Origin: Pseudoalteromonas piscicida | GTDB taxonomy: Bacteria; Pseudomonadota; Gammaproteobacteria; Enterobacterales; Alteromonadaceae | Reading direction: 5' to 3' | Assembly: GCF_000238315.3 (NCBI RefSeq) | Contig: NZ_CP011924.1 | Location: forward strand, 3,256,001-3,320,000 | DNA: 64,000 nucleotides | In this document: piece by piece, positions 22,227 to 31,514 of the stretch | How positions within the stretch are numbered: the stretch's first letter is position 1 | Layout: each line of letters begins with the position of its first letter | The notes under the pieces: generated by a model | What the model was told of the DNA's origin: nothing | Seen by the model: the letters and a program-made list of their open reading frames with translations, nothing else | Database searches by the model: none | Translations under genes and position numbers: made by a program

Positions 22227-24407
22227 GTGCTGCACTTTCTTCAATACCGCTTCGATCCAAATGTCTCGTGTTTATATCGTGATGCTGAGCAAGTGCCACT
22301 TAGGCCGAGAGTCGCGCAGCTGTTGGCTTATTTTTTAGCCCATCCAAATCAAATTGTTACACGTGAAACATTGCTCAGCACATTGTGGCAACACGGTGAG
22401 TTTAGAGAAGCTGCACTAACACAAAGTATCACTGAGCTAAGACAAGCCCTCAAAGATAACGCCCAGCAACCCACATTTATTAAAACCATACCGCAGCAAG
22501 GTTATCAGTGGATTTGTCCTGTTGAGAGCCGCACATTTAGCACATTCAAACTCACTACAACAATGAAAGCGATGTTTGTCGTTGGCGCTGTCGCGTTAAG
22601 TGGAGTAGCCGCGAGTGTTTACCTCGTTTCTAGCTCAGCACCCGTTGTCACTCGTGTTAAAGCTGAACAAGACTCGTTAATCATTGTGCCTATGGTGAAT
22701 GAGACGGGTGTGCAAGCCAATGCGTGGTGGGGTTATGCGCTTGAAGCGGCATTGAGACAACATTTACAGTCTCATTATCAATTAGTACCGCGAAGCCAAT
22801 ATCCTGAGCTTGCAGAGAATAGTGCGATTAAACAGCTCACGCTTTCACTAAAGCCGATACAACAGCGTTTTTTACTCAGTGTTACTTATGGAGATACGCA
22901 AAGCGAGATAATTGTTGAACAGTTAGATGAGAGCTTTGAAGCGATTGCAACAGAGGTTATTGCGCAGTTAGCGCTAGGTGTTGACACTAAAACCGCCAAA
23001 AAATCATCCTTAAATCTAGCAATGAATGACTATTACCGCGGTGTACAAGCATTAAATGAACAGGGACCTCAACTGGCAAAGGCATATTTTGAGGCGGCTG
23101 TGGCACAAATGCCAGAACATCTAGAAAGTCAGTTGGAGCTTGCGCAAATTTGTTGGCAGCTCGGTGATATTGATTCTGCCACACGTCGATTCGAACAGAT
23201 TTCACTAAGTTCAGCTTCAACCGCAACTCGTGCTCGCTACCACCTCTATTACGGAGAGTTTTTCAAGGCACAAGGCTTACATCAGCAAGCGTTGCAGCAA
23301 GCTCAGCTTGCCCTCGATGCTGCTGAGCAAAGCCAGCAAGTTGAATTGATTGCGATGGCATATCAACTCAAAGCGGATGCTTTTTGGGTGTTACAACGTT
23401 GGGATGAATACCAGCAAGCGATGAGCTCAGCGCATGTTTTGATAGGCAGTCGCTCGTTTGCCTATAGCGAAGCACAGCGGAGTTTCTATCTTGCCAATCC
23501 ACCAGCGGCTGGTCCCGCTGAGAAAACGTTACTAAACTTAGAGAAGAGTAAACCTGTGCTCGCGCAAGCCATTGCCTATTATGAGCAAACAGAGCAGACC
23601 ATGAATCTAATAAAAGCTTTGTTTGCTTATGGTCAAAATTACTTAGTGCCAGTGGTTGAAAGTGAGCCTAGTTTATTAAAAGCCCTCGCTTTAGCTCAGA
23701 AAAATGGTTATCACTATTTAGAAAAGCAAATACTCACTTACCTAGGATTCTACTATATTCAGCTACATCAGGGAGAAAAGGCGCTACGGTATTTAAATGA
23801 GATTAACGGCGAGCCGCGTTTTATTCCAAGTTATGAGCAACAGCAATTACTGATTGGCATGGCGCATATGGATATCGCATTGCAAACGGGTGATGCGGAT
23901 GCAATGCAAAGTGCAATTACGCAATATCGAATGCTGTTAGAAAGCGATTATATTTCTTCGGTGACGCGTGCCAACGTTAAATTGTTACTGGGTTGGACCT
24001 GGATCAAAGCGGGCAAGCTCGAATTTGCAGAGCAGTTGACGATTGATGCAATGCACGATTATCAAATGTTACAGCTACAAGAAGTTGAGACCTATGCGCT
24101 CTATACGCAAATGTATATCCACCTTTTGAGAAACGAGCCTCAACAAGCGCTTGAGATCATTACTGCACATCAACATACCAATTCATATCTTTTGTTGCTT
24201 TACGGTGTTGTTGCGGCTGATATGTTAAAAGAAGAAGCGTTGCAAAAACGCTTTTCAGATAAATTGGCCGGGCTTGAAAATAGCCAATTATTACAGCAAC
24301 AGTTGCTGCAAATACGCCAGCAAAGCAACATCGATAAGCGCTTTATTGCTGAGCTTATCGATGCCCCTTACAGCGTCTATTGTCAGAGTAAATGGACGAT
24401 AAATTAG
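22227..24407 (+). CDS. CadC-like winged-helix transmembrane regulator with TPR-type periplasmic domain
   Basis: About 726 residues from the GTG at 22227; the open frame reaches back to 22155. Residues 1-95 are a ToxR/CadC winged helix: RFDPNVSCLYRD strand region, LRPRVAQLLAYFL, then TQSITELRQALKDN as the recognition area and the KTIPQQGYQW wing. A membrane helix lies at about 113-136. The large C-terminal part has an Ala/Leu/Gln-rich helix pattern with TPR-like pairs (for example ARFYE-, AKAYFEAAVAQMPEHLESQLEL-type spacing). It probably senses a periplasmic signal and controls nearby genes; the divergent or convergent redox operon next door is the closest candidate, but this is unproven. Confidence 0.85.
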   Translation: MLHFLQYRFDPNVSCLYRDAEQVPLRPRVAQLLAYFLAHPNQIVTRETLLSTLWQHGEFREAALTQSITELRQALKDNAQQPTFIKTIPQQGYQWICPVESRTFSTFKLTTTMKAMFVVGAVALSGVAASVYLVSSSAPVVTRVKAEQDSLIIVPMVNETGVQANAWWGYALEAALRQHLQSHYQLVPRSQYPELAENSAIKQLTLSLKPIQQRFLLSVTYGDTQSEIIVEQLDESFEAIATEVIAQLALGVDTKTAKKSSLNLAMNDYYRGVQALNEQGPQLAKAYFEAAVAQMPEHLESQLELAQICWQLGDIDSATRRFEQISLSSASTATRARYHLYYGEFFKAQGLHQQALQQAQLALDAAEQSQQVELIAMAYQLKADAFWVLQRWDEYQQAMSSAHVLIGSRSFAYSEAQRSFYLANPPAAGPAEKTLLNLEKSKPVLAQAIAYYEQTEQTMNLIKALFAYGQNYLVPVVESEPSLLKALALAQKNGYHYLEKQILTYLGFYYIQLHQGEKALRYLNEINGEPRFIPSYEQQQLLIGMAHMDIALQTGDADAMQSAITQYRMLLESDYISSVTRANVKLLLGWTWIKAGKLEFAEQLTIDAMHDYQMLQLQEVETYALYTQMYIHLLRNEPQQALEIITAHQHTNSYLLLLYGVVAADMLKEEALQKRFSDKLAGLENSQLLQQQLLQIRQQSNIDKRFIAELIDAPYSVYCQSKWTIN

Positions 24408-24410
24408 GCT

Positions 24411-25148
24411 CTAGTCTACGTTGGGTGGTTGATTACCGCGATAAACGACTTCACCGTGTTTATCTTGTACCACCCAGTAAGGTAGCTCTCTAATCTCAAA
24501 CTGGCTAAATACTTCGTTGTGGTGATCGAACACAATATCGTGTTTGATCTCAAAGCGTTGTTGGTAGTCTAGAGCACTTTGTTCTTCCACATAAAAGGGC
24601 TTAATCACAGTAACGACCGGATACGCACTCGAGTCAGCGAGTTGATTGTTTTGTTTTATTCTCATTTCACAGGCAGGAATATGTTGAAACGGACACAAAC
24701 TATCGCTGAAAAATAACACTCTGTATTGGCTGTTTATAGTCGCTATCGAAAATGGCGTACCTGTGAGTGTTTGCAATGGGATCCGTGTTTCTTTCTCTGT
24801 GCTTGGTGCATTGTTAGTCGTCAACAACTCTTGTTTGATAACTTTGTCGTCTTTAACGATAACACGAACAGGCGTTTGCCTTATTGCAAAGCGTTGCAGC
24901 AACTGGTTTTGCTTATCAATGGCTAACTCAGCATAGCTTGGATAGGCCTTTTTAAATTGCGCTAAGCTTGCCTCATCAATATTAATATCGGGCTGTAGCA
25001 ATTTCCTTGGTGCTAGTGGCGTTGGTAGAGTCGTGGGCTGTACATACTCATCCCAAATATTAATAAACACATACTCTTGCGTGTTGGCGTGCGCAAACAA
25101 GCTGAGACACACAGCGGCGAACATAAGTAGGGCTTTAATTGATGACAT
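24411..25148 (-). CDS. Secreted thioredoxin-fold-like protein, uncharacterised
   Basis: A 245-residue protein with a signal peptide (about 1-21, cleaved after AHA). The C-terminal half has a thioredoxin-like strand and turn, VLFFSDSLCPFQHIPACE (about 143-160), with two cysteines eight residues apart rather than a CXXC. A PYWVVQDKHGEVVYRG strand follows, as in peroxiredoxin or TlpA folds. It is translationally coupled to the TlpA-like gene upstream (stop and start share one base at 25148). It probably acts as a periplasmic redox partner, but lacks a standard active site, so its activity is uncertain. Confidence 0.7.
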   Translation of the reverse strand: MSSIKALLMFAAVCLSLFAHANTQEYVFINIWDEYVQPTTLPTPLAPRKLLQPDINIDEASLAQFKKAYPSYAELAIDKQNQLLQRFAIRQTPVRVIVKDDKVIKQELLTTNNAPSTEKETRIPLQTLTGTPFSIATINSQYRVLFFSDSLCPFQHIPACEMRIKQNNQLADSSAYPVVTVIKPFYVEEQSALDYQQRFEIKHDIVFDHHNEVFSQFEIRELPYWVVQDKHGEVVYRGNQPPNVD

Positions 25149-25606
25149 TAGTTTGCTCCTTGGAGTGTGCTCAGATGTTGTTGCAGCTCATCTGTAAACA
25201 ATGCGCTGCGATAGATTTCTTTGCCGTTTTCATCAATGAGGATATGTTGTGGCGTGCCTAACACTTGAAACTGCTGAGTTATCTTGCCATTACCATCAAA
25301 TACCGTTGGAAACTGGTAATTATGTTTATCAAGGTAAGCTTGCACGCCTTTTTTCGACTGATTGAAGCCAATATTGATGGCGATAACCTGATAGTGGTTA
25401 TTGGCTTGCTGAAAGCTTTGCTCAAGCAGTGGCATTTCTTCCACACAGTAGGTGCACCACGTTGCCCAAAACTTCAAGTAAGTGACTTTGCCTTGACTGG
25501 TTACGGTATTGTTTGCAAGCGTATTGGCGGTAAGTACGGGATAGTCCTTTGCTGCAGACATTGTGCTGAGTAACATAAAGAGTGAATAAAAAATGATTTT
25601 TTTCAT
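25148..25606 (-). CDS. TlpA-family periplasmic thiol-disulfide oxidoreductase
   Basis: A 152-residue secreted thioredoxin. A signal peptide covers about 1-19 (MKKIIFYSLFMLLSTMSAA). The active site is WATWCTYC followed by VEEMPLLE (about 47-62), the TlpA/ResA pattern. A cis-proline region lies in LGTPQHILID. The frame runs further upstream to 25714, overlapping ccdA-like coding sequence, but MKKII at 25606 gives a proper signal peptide. It lies 17 bases after the CcdA-like gene and probably receives electrons from it to reduce periplasmic disulfides or support cytochrome c maturation. Confidence 0.88.
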   Translation of the reverse strand: MKKIIFYSLFMLLSTMSAAKDYPVLTANTLANNTVTSQGKVTYLKFWATWCTYCVEEMPLLEQSFQQANNHYQVIAINIGFNQSKKGVQAYLDKHNYQFPTVFDGNGKITQQFQVLGTPQHILIDENGKEIYRSALFTDELQQHLSTLQGAN

Positions 25607-25623
25607 GGTGGTTCCTTTGCGTT

Positions 25624-26295
25624 TTATAGCCAACTTTTGCCAGCTTGAATAAGAAAATATTGCGCCATTGCGACTAAGATAAGTGCGGTTGCTGTAGTGA
25701 TTTGATTTAGCCAAGCTCCAGATCTTGGTAATGTATGCAAAAAGCGTGTGCTTAGCCCTGCTAGCAGTAATAAGGTGCTCATACCGAGCGCAAAACTAAA
25801 CAGCAGTGCGCCTCCTAATAGAGGTTGCTGGGCATTAGCAACGAAGAGCAATAAGCCACCTAGTATTGGAGATGTACAAGGAGCCGCAACAAGAGCGCTG
25901 GCCATGCCCATTAGAAGAGGTGCTGGTGAACTTGTTGAAATAGCATTTGGCAAGCGTGGCAGAGAGATTAAGCCTTTTGATACCGCAGCAAAGTAGAGTA
26001 ATAGATTGGCAAAAATAAGCAGCACCCAAGGGTTTGTTGCTACCTGGCCAAAGAAGCTACCGGTTAATGCTGCAATAAATCCAAGTGCGGCGTACACCGC
26101 TGCAAAGCCTAGTGCATACCAGATTGGAGCAAGGCGAATATGGCGTTGTTGGCTAAGGGTTGCAACTGTTATGGGAAGTATGGGATATACGCAGGGCGTA
26201 AAGCTGGTGAGTACACCTACTAAGAGTGCAATAGGCACTAACCACCAATCAGTTTCGGCACTGGAGAGTGCCTGTAGTAATGTAGATTCAAGCAT
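25624..26295 (-). CDS. CcdA/DsbD-type transmembrane electron transporter
   Basis: About 223 residues with six hydrophobic segments. Two conserved cysteines sit in FTPCVYPILPIT (about 35-46) and AAPCTSPILGG (about 142-152), the paired Cys-Pro motifs by which CcdA/DsbD pass electrons from cytoplasmic thioredoxin across the membrane. The frame extends to 26346, but MLESTLLQ at 26295 is a better start for a membrane protein. It is first in a three-gene redox operon. It lacks the periplasmic domains of full DsbD. Confidence 0.88.
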   Translation of the reverse strand: MLESTLLQALSSAETDWWLVPIALLVGVLTSFTPCVYPILPITVATLSQQRHIRLAPIWYALGFAAVYAALGFIAALTGSFFGQVATNPWVLLIFANLLLYFAAVSKGLISLPRLPNAISTSSPAPLLMGMASALVAAPCTSPILGGLLLFVANAQQPLLGGALLFSFALGMSTLLLLAGLSTRFLHTLPRSGAWLNQITTATALILVAMAQYFLIQAGKSWL

Positions 26296-26513
26296 CGTCT
26301 TCTCTTTGCATTTTTTAACTGCAAAAGAGCATGACGGGTAGCACAAGTTTGACCTATCAAATCGTTATAAAATCGCTATCAAATTTTATCAAGTATTTGA
26401 TTTTATATTTTAATTGTTATGAGTTTAAAAGAAAAAGTGCTTTTGCTTGATGTGTTCATAAGATAAGGTAAGTTACCTAGTTTAGGTAAATTTATACGTT
26501 AAAGGGAGATATT

Positions 26514-26729
26514 ATGAATAGACTAACACTAGCGGTTGTATCTGCAGCATTTGCGGTATCTGGTTCTGCACTAAGCGGTGAGAATGTAAAACCAGACTAC
26601 GACCCTACAAAGTATTGTTATTATGCTGATCAGGCATATTCTAAGGGAGCGGTAGAAAAGCAAAATAACAAATGGAAAGTCTGTGTTGACGGCGGTCCAA
26701 ATGGTGAGCTCCAGTGGATTGATCAGTAA
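26514..26729 (+). CDS. Small secreted DUF1496-type (YnjH-like) protein
   Basis: A 71-residue protein with a signal peptide (about 1-20, MNRLTLAVVSAAFAVSGSAL). The mature part has YCYYADQAYSKGAVEK, NKWKVCVDGG and ELQWID, the pattern I associate with DUF1496 proteins such as YnjH. Two cysteines could form a disulfide in the periplasm. An AAAGGGAG ribosome site is about 6 bases upstream of the ATG. It is convergent with yidC and shares its terminator. The function is unknown. Confidence 0.75.
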   Translation: MNRLTLAVVSAAFAVSGSALSGENVKPDYDPTKYCYYADQAYSKGAVEKQNNKWKVCVDGGPNGELQWIDQ

Positions 26730-26754
26730 CGACAACTTTATATGATACGCAAAT

Positions 26755-26787
26755 AAAAAACGCCAGCTGTGAAGCTGGCGTTTTTTA
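26755..26787. terminator. Bidirectional intrinsic terminator between the DUF1496-type gene and yidC
   Basis: A perfect hairpin CGCCAGCT-GTGA-AGCTGGCG flanked by six A and six T residues. It can end transcription from the small gene on the plus strand and from yidC on the minus strand. Confidence 0.92.
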
Positions 26788-26804
26788 TTCAAGGTGTACG
26801 AGCG

Positions 26805-28439
26805 TTAACCGCGTACTTTCATGCCTTTTTTCTCCATGCCACGGTAGATGATAAGCATCTGAGCGATAGAGATAAGGTTTGAAACCAACCAGTAAAGTAC
26901 CAGACCTGATGGGAACCAAATAAAGAAGATTGAGAACACGACTGGCATGTAAGTCATCATCTTTTGTTGCATTGGGTCTGTAACTGTCATTGGCTGTAGT
27001 TTTTGGGTTAGGAACATACTTGCGCCAAATAGCACTGGTAGTACGTAGTACGGGTCCATTGATGATAGATCCGTTAGCCACAACATAAACTCAGCATGAC
27101 GTAGTTCCGTTGATTCAAGGAATACGTAGAACAAGGCTAGGAAGATTGGCATTTGTAGTAGTAGTGGGAAACAGCCACCCATTGGGTTCACTTTTTCCTT
27201 ACGGTACATTTCCATCATCGCTTGGCCGAACTTCTGGCGGTCATCGCCATAACGCTCTTTTAGTGCCTGCATCTTAGGCTGTAGCATGCGCATTTTAGCC
27301 ATTGAGGTGTATTGCGCTTTAGTTAGTGGGTATAACGCCGTTTTCACAATCAAAGTGATAGCAATAATCGCCAGACCCCAGTTACCTAAAATACCGTAAA
27401 GGAACTTAAGCAGAGTCAGTAAAGGTTGTGAAATAAACCATAACCAGCCGTAGTCTACAGTGAGATCTAGGTCTTCTTGAATTGCTTCAAGCGCTTCTGT
27501 GTCTTTAGGACCCATGTAGTACACGGCATGGATAGTTGCCGTGCTATTTGCTTGCACATTGGTTGGCTCGCTCTTCATACCAACAATACCATTACCATTT
27601 CTAAGCGCGGTATAAATCGTATTATTGGTTTGCTGATCTGGCACCCATGCACTGACGAAGTAGTGCTGTAGGAAAGCAACATAGCCGCCTTGGGTATTTT
27701 TATTCAGGTTCGCATCCGCCATATCAGAGAAGCTGTATTTCTCATAAGGTTCTTCAGCGGTACCATAGGCTGCACCTAAGTAGGTCTGATCAACCATGCT
27801 GCCTTTATCTTGGCGTGTACGTTTGATTTGTGTGTACAGTTGTACTTGAACAGGTGATGAGGTGGTGTTGTTAACTTGGTATTCTAAGTCAACGTCATAT
27901 TTACCTGCTTTAAATACGTAAGTTTTTGTGTACTGTACGCCTTTCTCATCAGTAAAAGTCAGTGGTACACGTAATGTATCGCCATTAAGCTCATATTGCT
28001 GTTGTGCAGACTCATAGACTGGGCGACCAGCCTTGTTCGCGTCAGGGCCGTTTAAACCAATTAAACCACTCTGTGAAACATACTGTTTGCCTTCAAATTC
28101 ACCAAGTAACATGAAAGGCGTGTCGCTGCCATGGGTTTCTGCGTGTTGTAGTAAATTAGCTTCAATGATGTCACCGCCTTTAGTATCAATTTTTACCGAA
28201 AGTACATCGGTAGTGATACTAATGACAGAACGCGTTGCCTGAGTTGCTACAACTGGGACATCGGATTGGCTTGATGCTGGTACATCAGCTTGCTCTTCTG
28301 TTGGGGTTGAGTTCGCCACTTGTTGTGTGACGGCACTGGTATCAGCTTGCGGTTGGTTTTGTTCTTGTGTCCACTCTTGGAACAGTAGGAACGAAACCAG
28401 CAACAAACCGATAAATAAAAACGTGCGTTGCGATTCCAT
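26805..28439 (-). CDS. yidC: Membrane protein insertase YidC
   Basis: A 544-residue insertase of the inner membrane that works alone or with SecYEG. An N-terminal signal anchor (FLFIGLLLVSFLLFQ) is followed by the large periplasmic beta-sandwich domain, then five C-terminal helices from about residue 350. The conserved GWGLAI-like segment reads GNWGLAIIAITLIVKTALYPL. The charged loop is rich in Lys/Met (MAKMRMLQPKMQALKERYG). It is the last gene of rpmH-rnpA-yidD-yidC. Confidence 0.97.
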   Translation of the reverse strand: MESQRTFLFIGLLLVSFLLFQEWTQEQNQPQADTSAVTQQVANSTPTEEQADVPASSQSDVPVVATQATRSVISITTDVLSVKIDTKGGDIIEANLLQHAETHGSDTPFMLLGEFEGKQYVSQSGLIGLNGPDANKAGRPVYESAQQQYELNGDTLRVPLTFTDEKGVQYTKTYVFKAGKYDVDLEYQVNNTTSSPVQVQLYTQIKRTRQDKGSMVDQTYLGAAYGTAEEPYEKYSFSDMADANLNKNTQGGYVAFLQHYFVSAWVPDQQTNNTIYTALRNGNGIVGMKSEPTNVQANSTATIHAVYYMGPKDTEALEAIQEDLDLTVDYGWLWFISQPLLTLLKFLYGILGNWGLAIIAITLIVKTALYPLTKAQYTSMAKMRMLQPKMQALKERYGDDRQKFGQAMMEMYRKEKVNPMGGCFPLLLQMPIFLALFYVFLESTELRHAEFMLWLTDLSSMDPYYVLPVLFGASMFLTQKLQPMTVTDPMQQKMMTYMPVVFSIFFIWFPSGLVLYWLVSNLISIAQMLIIYRGMEKKGMKVRG

Positions 28440-28447
28440 AACAGCTC

Positions 28448-28750
28448 TTATTTCTCGTGTTGTTTAACTTTAGTCGACTTCACAGGTACAGGATCATCTC
28501 CACCTGCGCTCAAAGGGTGACATTTTAATATGCGTTTAACCGCTAACCAACTCCCTTTTGCAATTCCATGTAAATTAATTGCTTGAATTGCATAACTAGA
28601 ACAGGTCGGGTTAAAGCGACAATGAGGCCCGAGTAGGGGGCTAATCCATTGTTGATAACCGTGGATCAGCAATATAAGCAGGCGCTTGGGAAGCGAACAA
28701 ACTGCTTTGAACTGATCTCTGATCTTGCTACGCCCTGAAGTTGAATTCAT
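28448..28750 (-). CDS. yidD: Membrane protein insertion efficiency factor YidD
   Basis: A 100-residue member of the YidD (haemolysin-like alpha) family. The conserved core [20 protein letters not shown] (about 40-59) with three cysteines is clear, as is the [12 protein letters not shown] end. It supports insertion of membrane proteins with YidC. It is separated from rnpA by 173 bases, which is unusual because the genes commonly overlap; it may use its own translation start or an internal promoter. It ends 8 bases before yidC. Confidence 0.93.
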   Translation of the reverse strand: MNSTSGRSKIRDQFKAVCSLPKRLLILLIHGYQQWISPLLGPHCRFNPTCSSYAIQAINLHGIAKGSWLAVKRILKCHPLSAGGDDPVPVKSTKVKQHEK

Positions 28751-28923
28751 GGCTTTGTAGATACCAATTTCCTCAATTTACTGCTTAAACCCAAGTAGGC
28801 AAAAACAGACTATTTTTCCATTGATATAGCTGATTAAAAGGTGAGCTAACCTTACCTTAATTGGCGTAAAATTACTATGCTAGCAAGGGTAAATGCGCCG
28901 TAAAAAGGAAAGGCTAAAGCAGA

Positions 28924-29358
28924 TTATTGCTTTTTCGCGTTAGCTTGAGGATTTTTTGAACGCTTGTGTTGAGGCTTTGGCTTAAAAGGTGGTTTAGGTG
29001 CACCAGGCTTACAACGTTCATTTATTTTGCGCCACATCTTAGTGAGCTGTTTAGTTAGCTCTTCATTAGATTGCTCGTCAACACCGGTTTTGACCATCAA
29101 CACAATATCGATGTTATCAAGTTTATGACGATTTAATCGAAAGCTTTCTCTGGCAAGTCGTTTGATACGGTTTCGTTGACATGCTTTTTTGCAGCGTTTT
29201 TTTGCTACAGTTAAACCGAGTCTTGGATGACCAACATCATTTGGTTTTGCAAGTAGAGTAAAATAAGGCGTAGCAGCGCGAGCTGGCTCTTGAAATATGC
29301 GGGAGTAATGCGAGGGAGTTAACAGACGTAACTCCCTGCTAAAGCTAAAGTCTTCCAC
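28924..29358 (-). CDS. rnpA: Ribonuclease P protein component
   Basis: A 144-residue basic protein that assists the RNase P RNA in trimming tRNA 5' ends. The signature KKACQRNRIKRLARESFR (about 57-74) binds the RNA. The start is GTG at 29358, 6 bases after rpmH ends, so the two genes are closely coupled. The C-terminal 30-35 residues form a Lys/Pro-rich extension beyond the usual ~119 residues of E. coli RnpA; it is likely disordered. Confidence 0.95.
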   Translation of the reverse strand: MEDFSFSRELRLLTPSHYSRIFQEPARAATPYFTLLAKPNDVGHPRLGLTVAKKRCKKACQRNRIKRLARESFRLNRHKLDNIDIVLMVKTGVDEQSNEELTKQLTKMWRKINERCKPGAPKPPFKPKPQHKRSKNPQANAKKQ

Positions 29359-29364
29359 TAAATA

Positions 29365-29499
29365 TTAAGCAGAAAGTACTTTACGGCCTTTAGCACGACG
29401 ACGTGCTAATACTTTACGACCGTTCTTAGTCGCCATGCGAGCACGGAAACCGTGAGTGCGCTTGCGCTTAAGTACGCTAGGTTGAAAAGTTCTTTTCAT
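29365..29499 (-). CDS. rpmH: 50S ribosomal protein L34
   Basis: A 44-residue very basic protein starting [20 protein letters not shown] and ending [11 protein letters not shown], the classic L34 sequence. The coding frame is complete from the ATG at 29499 to TAA at 29365. It starts the rpmH-rnpA-yidD-yidC operon and is divergent from dnaA. The promoter at 29581-29609 precedes it by about 80 bases. Confidence 0.97.
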   Translation of the reverse strand: MKRTFQPSVLKRKRTHGFRARMATKNGRKVLARRRAKGRKVLSA

Positions 29500-29580
29500 A
29501 ACAATTCCATCCGATCGGTTAAAAGTTAAAACATCCTATGCAGGTCGCGATCCTGGCACAGGTGCCATTGCGAGCGCGAG

Positions 29581-29609
29581 ATATTAAAGCTGAGCGCGTC
29601 TAAAGTCAA
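29581..29609 (-). promoter_or_regulatory. Sigma-70 promoter of rpmH
   Basis: On the minus strand TTGACT (29604-29609) and TAATAT (29581-29586) are 17 bases apart. This gives a leader of about 75 bases before rpmH. The match is strong, as expected for a ribosomal protein gene. Confidence 0.75.
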
Positions 29610-30106
29610 TCAAAATCTGTTCTCTGTGGCTAAATAATCCACAGTAGAATTTCTTTATCCTTATATATAGACAAAACTTGGCAAAGCTATCGAGCAAACA
29701 TAGACGATCTACATAAAGTAGGATCAATACGAAATCGATCTGCATAGATCTGATCCGATGGGCGGCATTATAGCATTTAGTAAGAATAGGAAAAGCTCTG
29801 GAAAACTAAATTTGATCTTAATTTTGGGGTGAGATCGGGAGAGTTTTTTGCTATGATCTTACTTGTGGGTAAAAAATAAAAACCTTTAAATTTCATGTGT
29901 TTATTTTTTTGCTAGGGTGAGATCTTGCTTTTTCTAAATGTCAATATTGAACTTGTGGATAAGATCACTTCATAATACCCCGCTTCCACCAGTGATTTTG
30001 TAATAAAAACTAAGTATTTCCGGCGATCCTTTCATTTAGATCTGACTATTTAGATCTGAATGCTCTATTTTTTATTCCCGGGAATCAAAACCTATTGGAG
30101 TTCAGA
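29610..30106. promoter_or_regulatory. dnaA upstream region with DnaA box and dense GATC sites
   Basis: No gene lies between the rpmH promoter and dnaA. Thirteen GATC sites occur between 29706 and 30056. A perfect DnaA box (complement of TTATCCACA) is at 29954-29962, and a one-mismatch box TAATCCACA is at 29635-29643. This suggests autoregulation of dnaA by DnaA and by Dam/SeqA. In Pseudomonas the origin lies in this rpmH-dnaA gap; here the mnmG-mioC site is the stronger origin candidate. I did not find a convincing dnaA promoter by eye. Confidence 0.7.
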
Positions 30107-31507
30107 GTGTATCTGTCGGTTTGGCAAAGTTGTTTATATGTTTTGCAAGATGAATTGCCATCTCAGCAATTTAGCATGTGGGTAAGACCACTACAGGCAG
30201 AAAGTACTGATGATACGCTAACTATCTATGCGCCGAATCGTTTTGTATTGGATTGGGTACGAGAAAAGTATCTCCACCGCATCAATGAACTACTGATTGA
30301 GATCTGTGGTGATGAAGCACCAGAGTTGCACTTTGATGTAGGCAGCAAACCTGTGTTAGCTGCACAACCAAGTGTATCTAACGAAAAAGCCACAAGTGTA
30401 GGTCATGCGACCGATAACACGTCGATGTTGCAGGGCACTCAGCCAAAGATGGTAGAAAAAGTTGAGCCCGCTCCTAAATCTTCGCACAAGGCTAATATTA
30501 AAGAGAATTACACCTTTGATAACTTTGTAGAAGGTAAATCTAACCAGCTGGCAAAAGCCGCTGCAACGCAAGTTGCAGATAATCCAGGTTCTGCATTCAA
30601 TCCCGTATTTATCTATGGTGGAACTGGTTTAGGTAAGACACACTTATTACATGCCGTGGGCAATGGTATTCTTGAACAAAAACCGGATGCAAAAATTGTT
30701 TATATGCATTCAGAGCGTTTTGTTCAGGACATGGTTAAAGCACTACAAAATAATGCCATTGAAGAATTCAAGCGTTACTACCGTAGCGTTGATGCATTGA
30801 TGATTGATGATATCCAATTCTTTGCAAACAAAGAGCGTTCGCAAGAAGAGTTCTTCCATACTTTTAATGCGCTGCTTGAAGGCAACCAACAAATTATTCT
30901 AACTTCTGACCGTTACCCCAAAGAAATAGAAGGGGTCGAGGACCGACTGAAGTCGCGTTTTGGTTGGGGGTTAACTATTGCTATTGAGCCACCAGAATTA
31001 GAGACTCGCGTTGCTATCTTAATGAAGAAAGCGCAGCAAAGTAATATTAACTTGCCACACGAAGTTGCCTTTTTTATTGCGAAGAAATTACGCTCTAATG
31101 TGCGAGAGTTAGAAGGTGCGTTAAACCGCGTGATAGCTAATGCCAACTTCACTGGTCGTCCAATTTCTATCGATTTTGTTAAAGAAGCGCTACGCGATTT
31201 ATTAGCGCTACAAGACAAACTCGTTACCATCGATAATATCCAGCGCACCGTGGCGGAATATTATCGAATTCGTGTTTCTGACTTATTGTCAAAACGTCGT
31301 AGCCGTTCAGTTGCAAGACCAAGACAAGTTGCCATGGCATTGTCTAAAGAACTGACAAACCACAGCTTACCAGAAATAGGTGATGCATTTGGTGGCCGCG
31401 ACCATACCACCGTGTTACATGCGTGTAGAAAAGTAAAAGCACTTCGTGATGAAAGTCATGAGGTAAAAGAAGATTATCAAAACTTAATTAGAACGCTGTC
31501 TTCTTAA
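30107..31507 (+). CDS. dnaA: Chromosomal replication initiator DnaA
   Basis: An AAA+ initiator of about 466 residues from GTG at 30107, which has a TTGGAG ribosome site 6 bases upstream. The open frame extends only to a TTG at 30095 that is itself part of that site. Domain I ([15 protein letters not shown]) is followed by a variable linker of about 60 residues. Domain III has Walker [12 protein letters not shown] and Walker [10 protein letters not shown]. Domain IV carries the [14 protein letters not shown] signature that reads the DnaA box. It is first gene of dnaA-dnaN-recF-gyrB. Confidence 0.97.
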   Translation: MYLSVWQSCLYVLQDELPSQQFSMWVRPLQAESTDDTLTIYAPNRFVLDWVREKYLHRINELLIEICGDEAPELHFDVGSKPVLAAQPSVSNEKATSVGHATDNTSMLQGTQPKMVEKVEPAPKSSHKANIKENYTFDNFVEGKSNQLAKAAATQVADNPGSAFNPVFIYGGTGLGKTHLLHAVGNGILEQKPDAKIVYMHSERFVQDMVKALQNNAIEEFKRYYRSVDALMIDDIQFFANKERSQEEFFHTFNALLEGNQQIILTSDRYPKEIEGVEDRLKSRFGWGLTIAIEPPELETRVAILMKKAQQSNINLPHEVAFFIAKKLRSNVRELEGALNRVIANANFTGRPISIDFVKEALRDLLALQDKLVTIDNIQRTVAEYYRIRVSDLLSKRRSRSVARPRQVAMALSKELTNHSLPEIGDAFGGRDHTTVLHACRKVKALRDESHEVKEDYQNLIRTLSS

Positions 31508-31514
31508 GGGTTAA

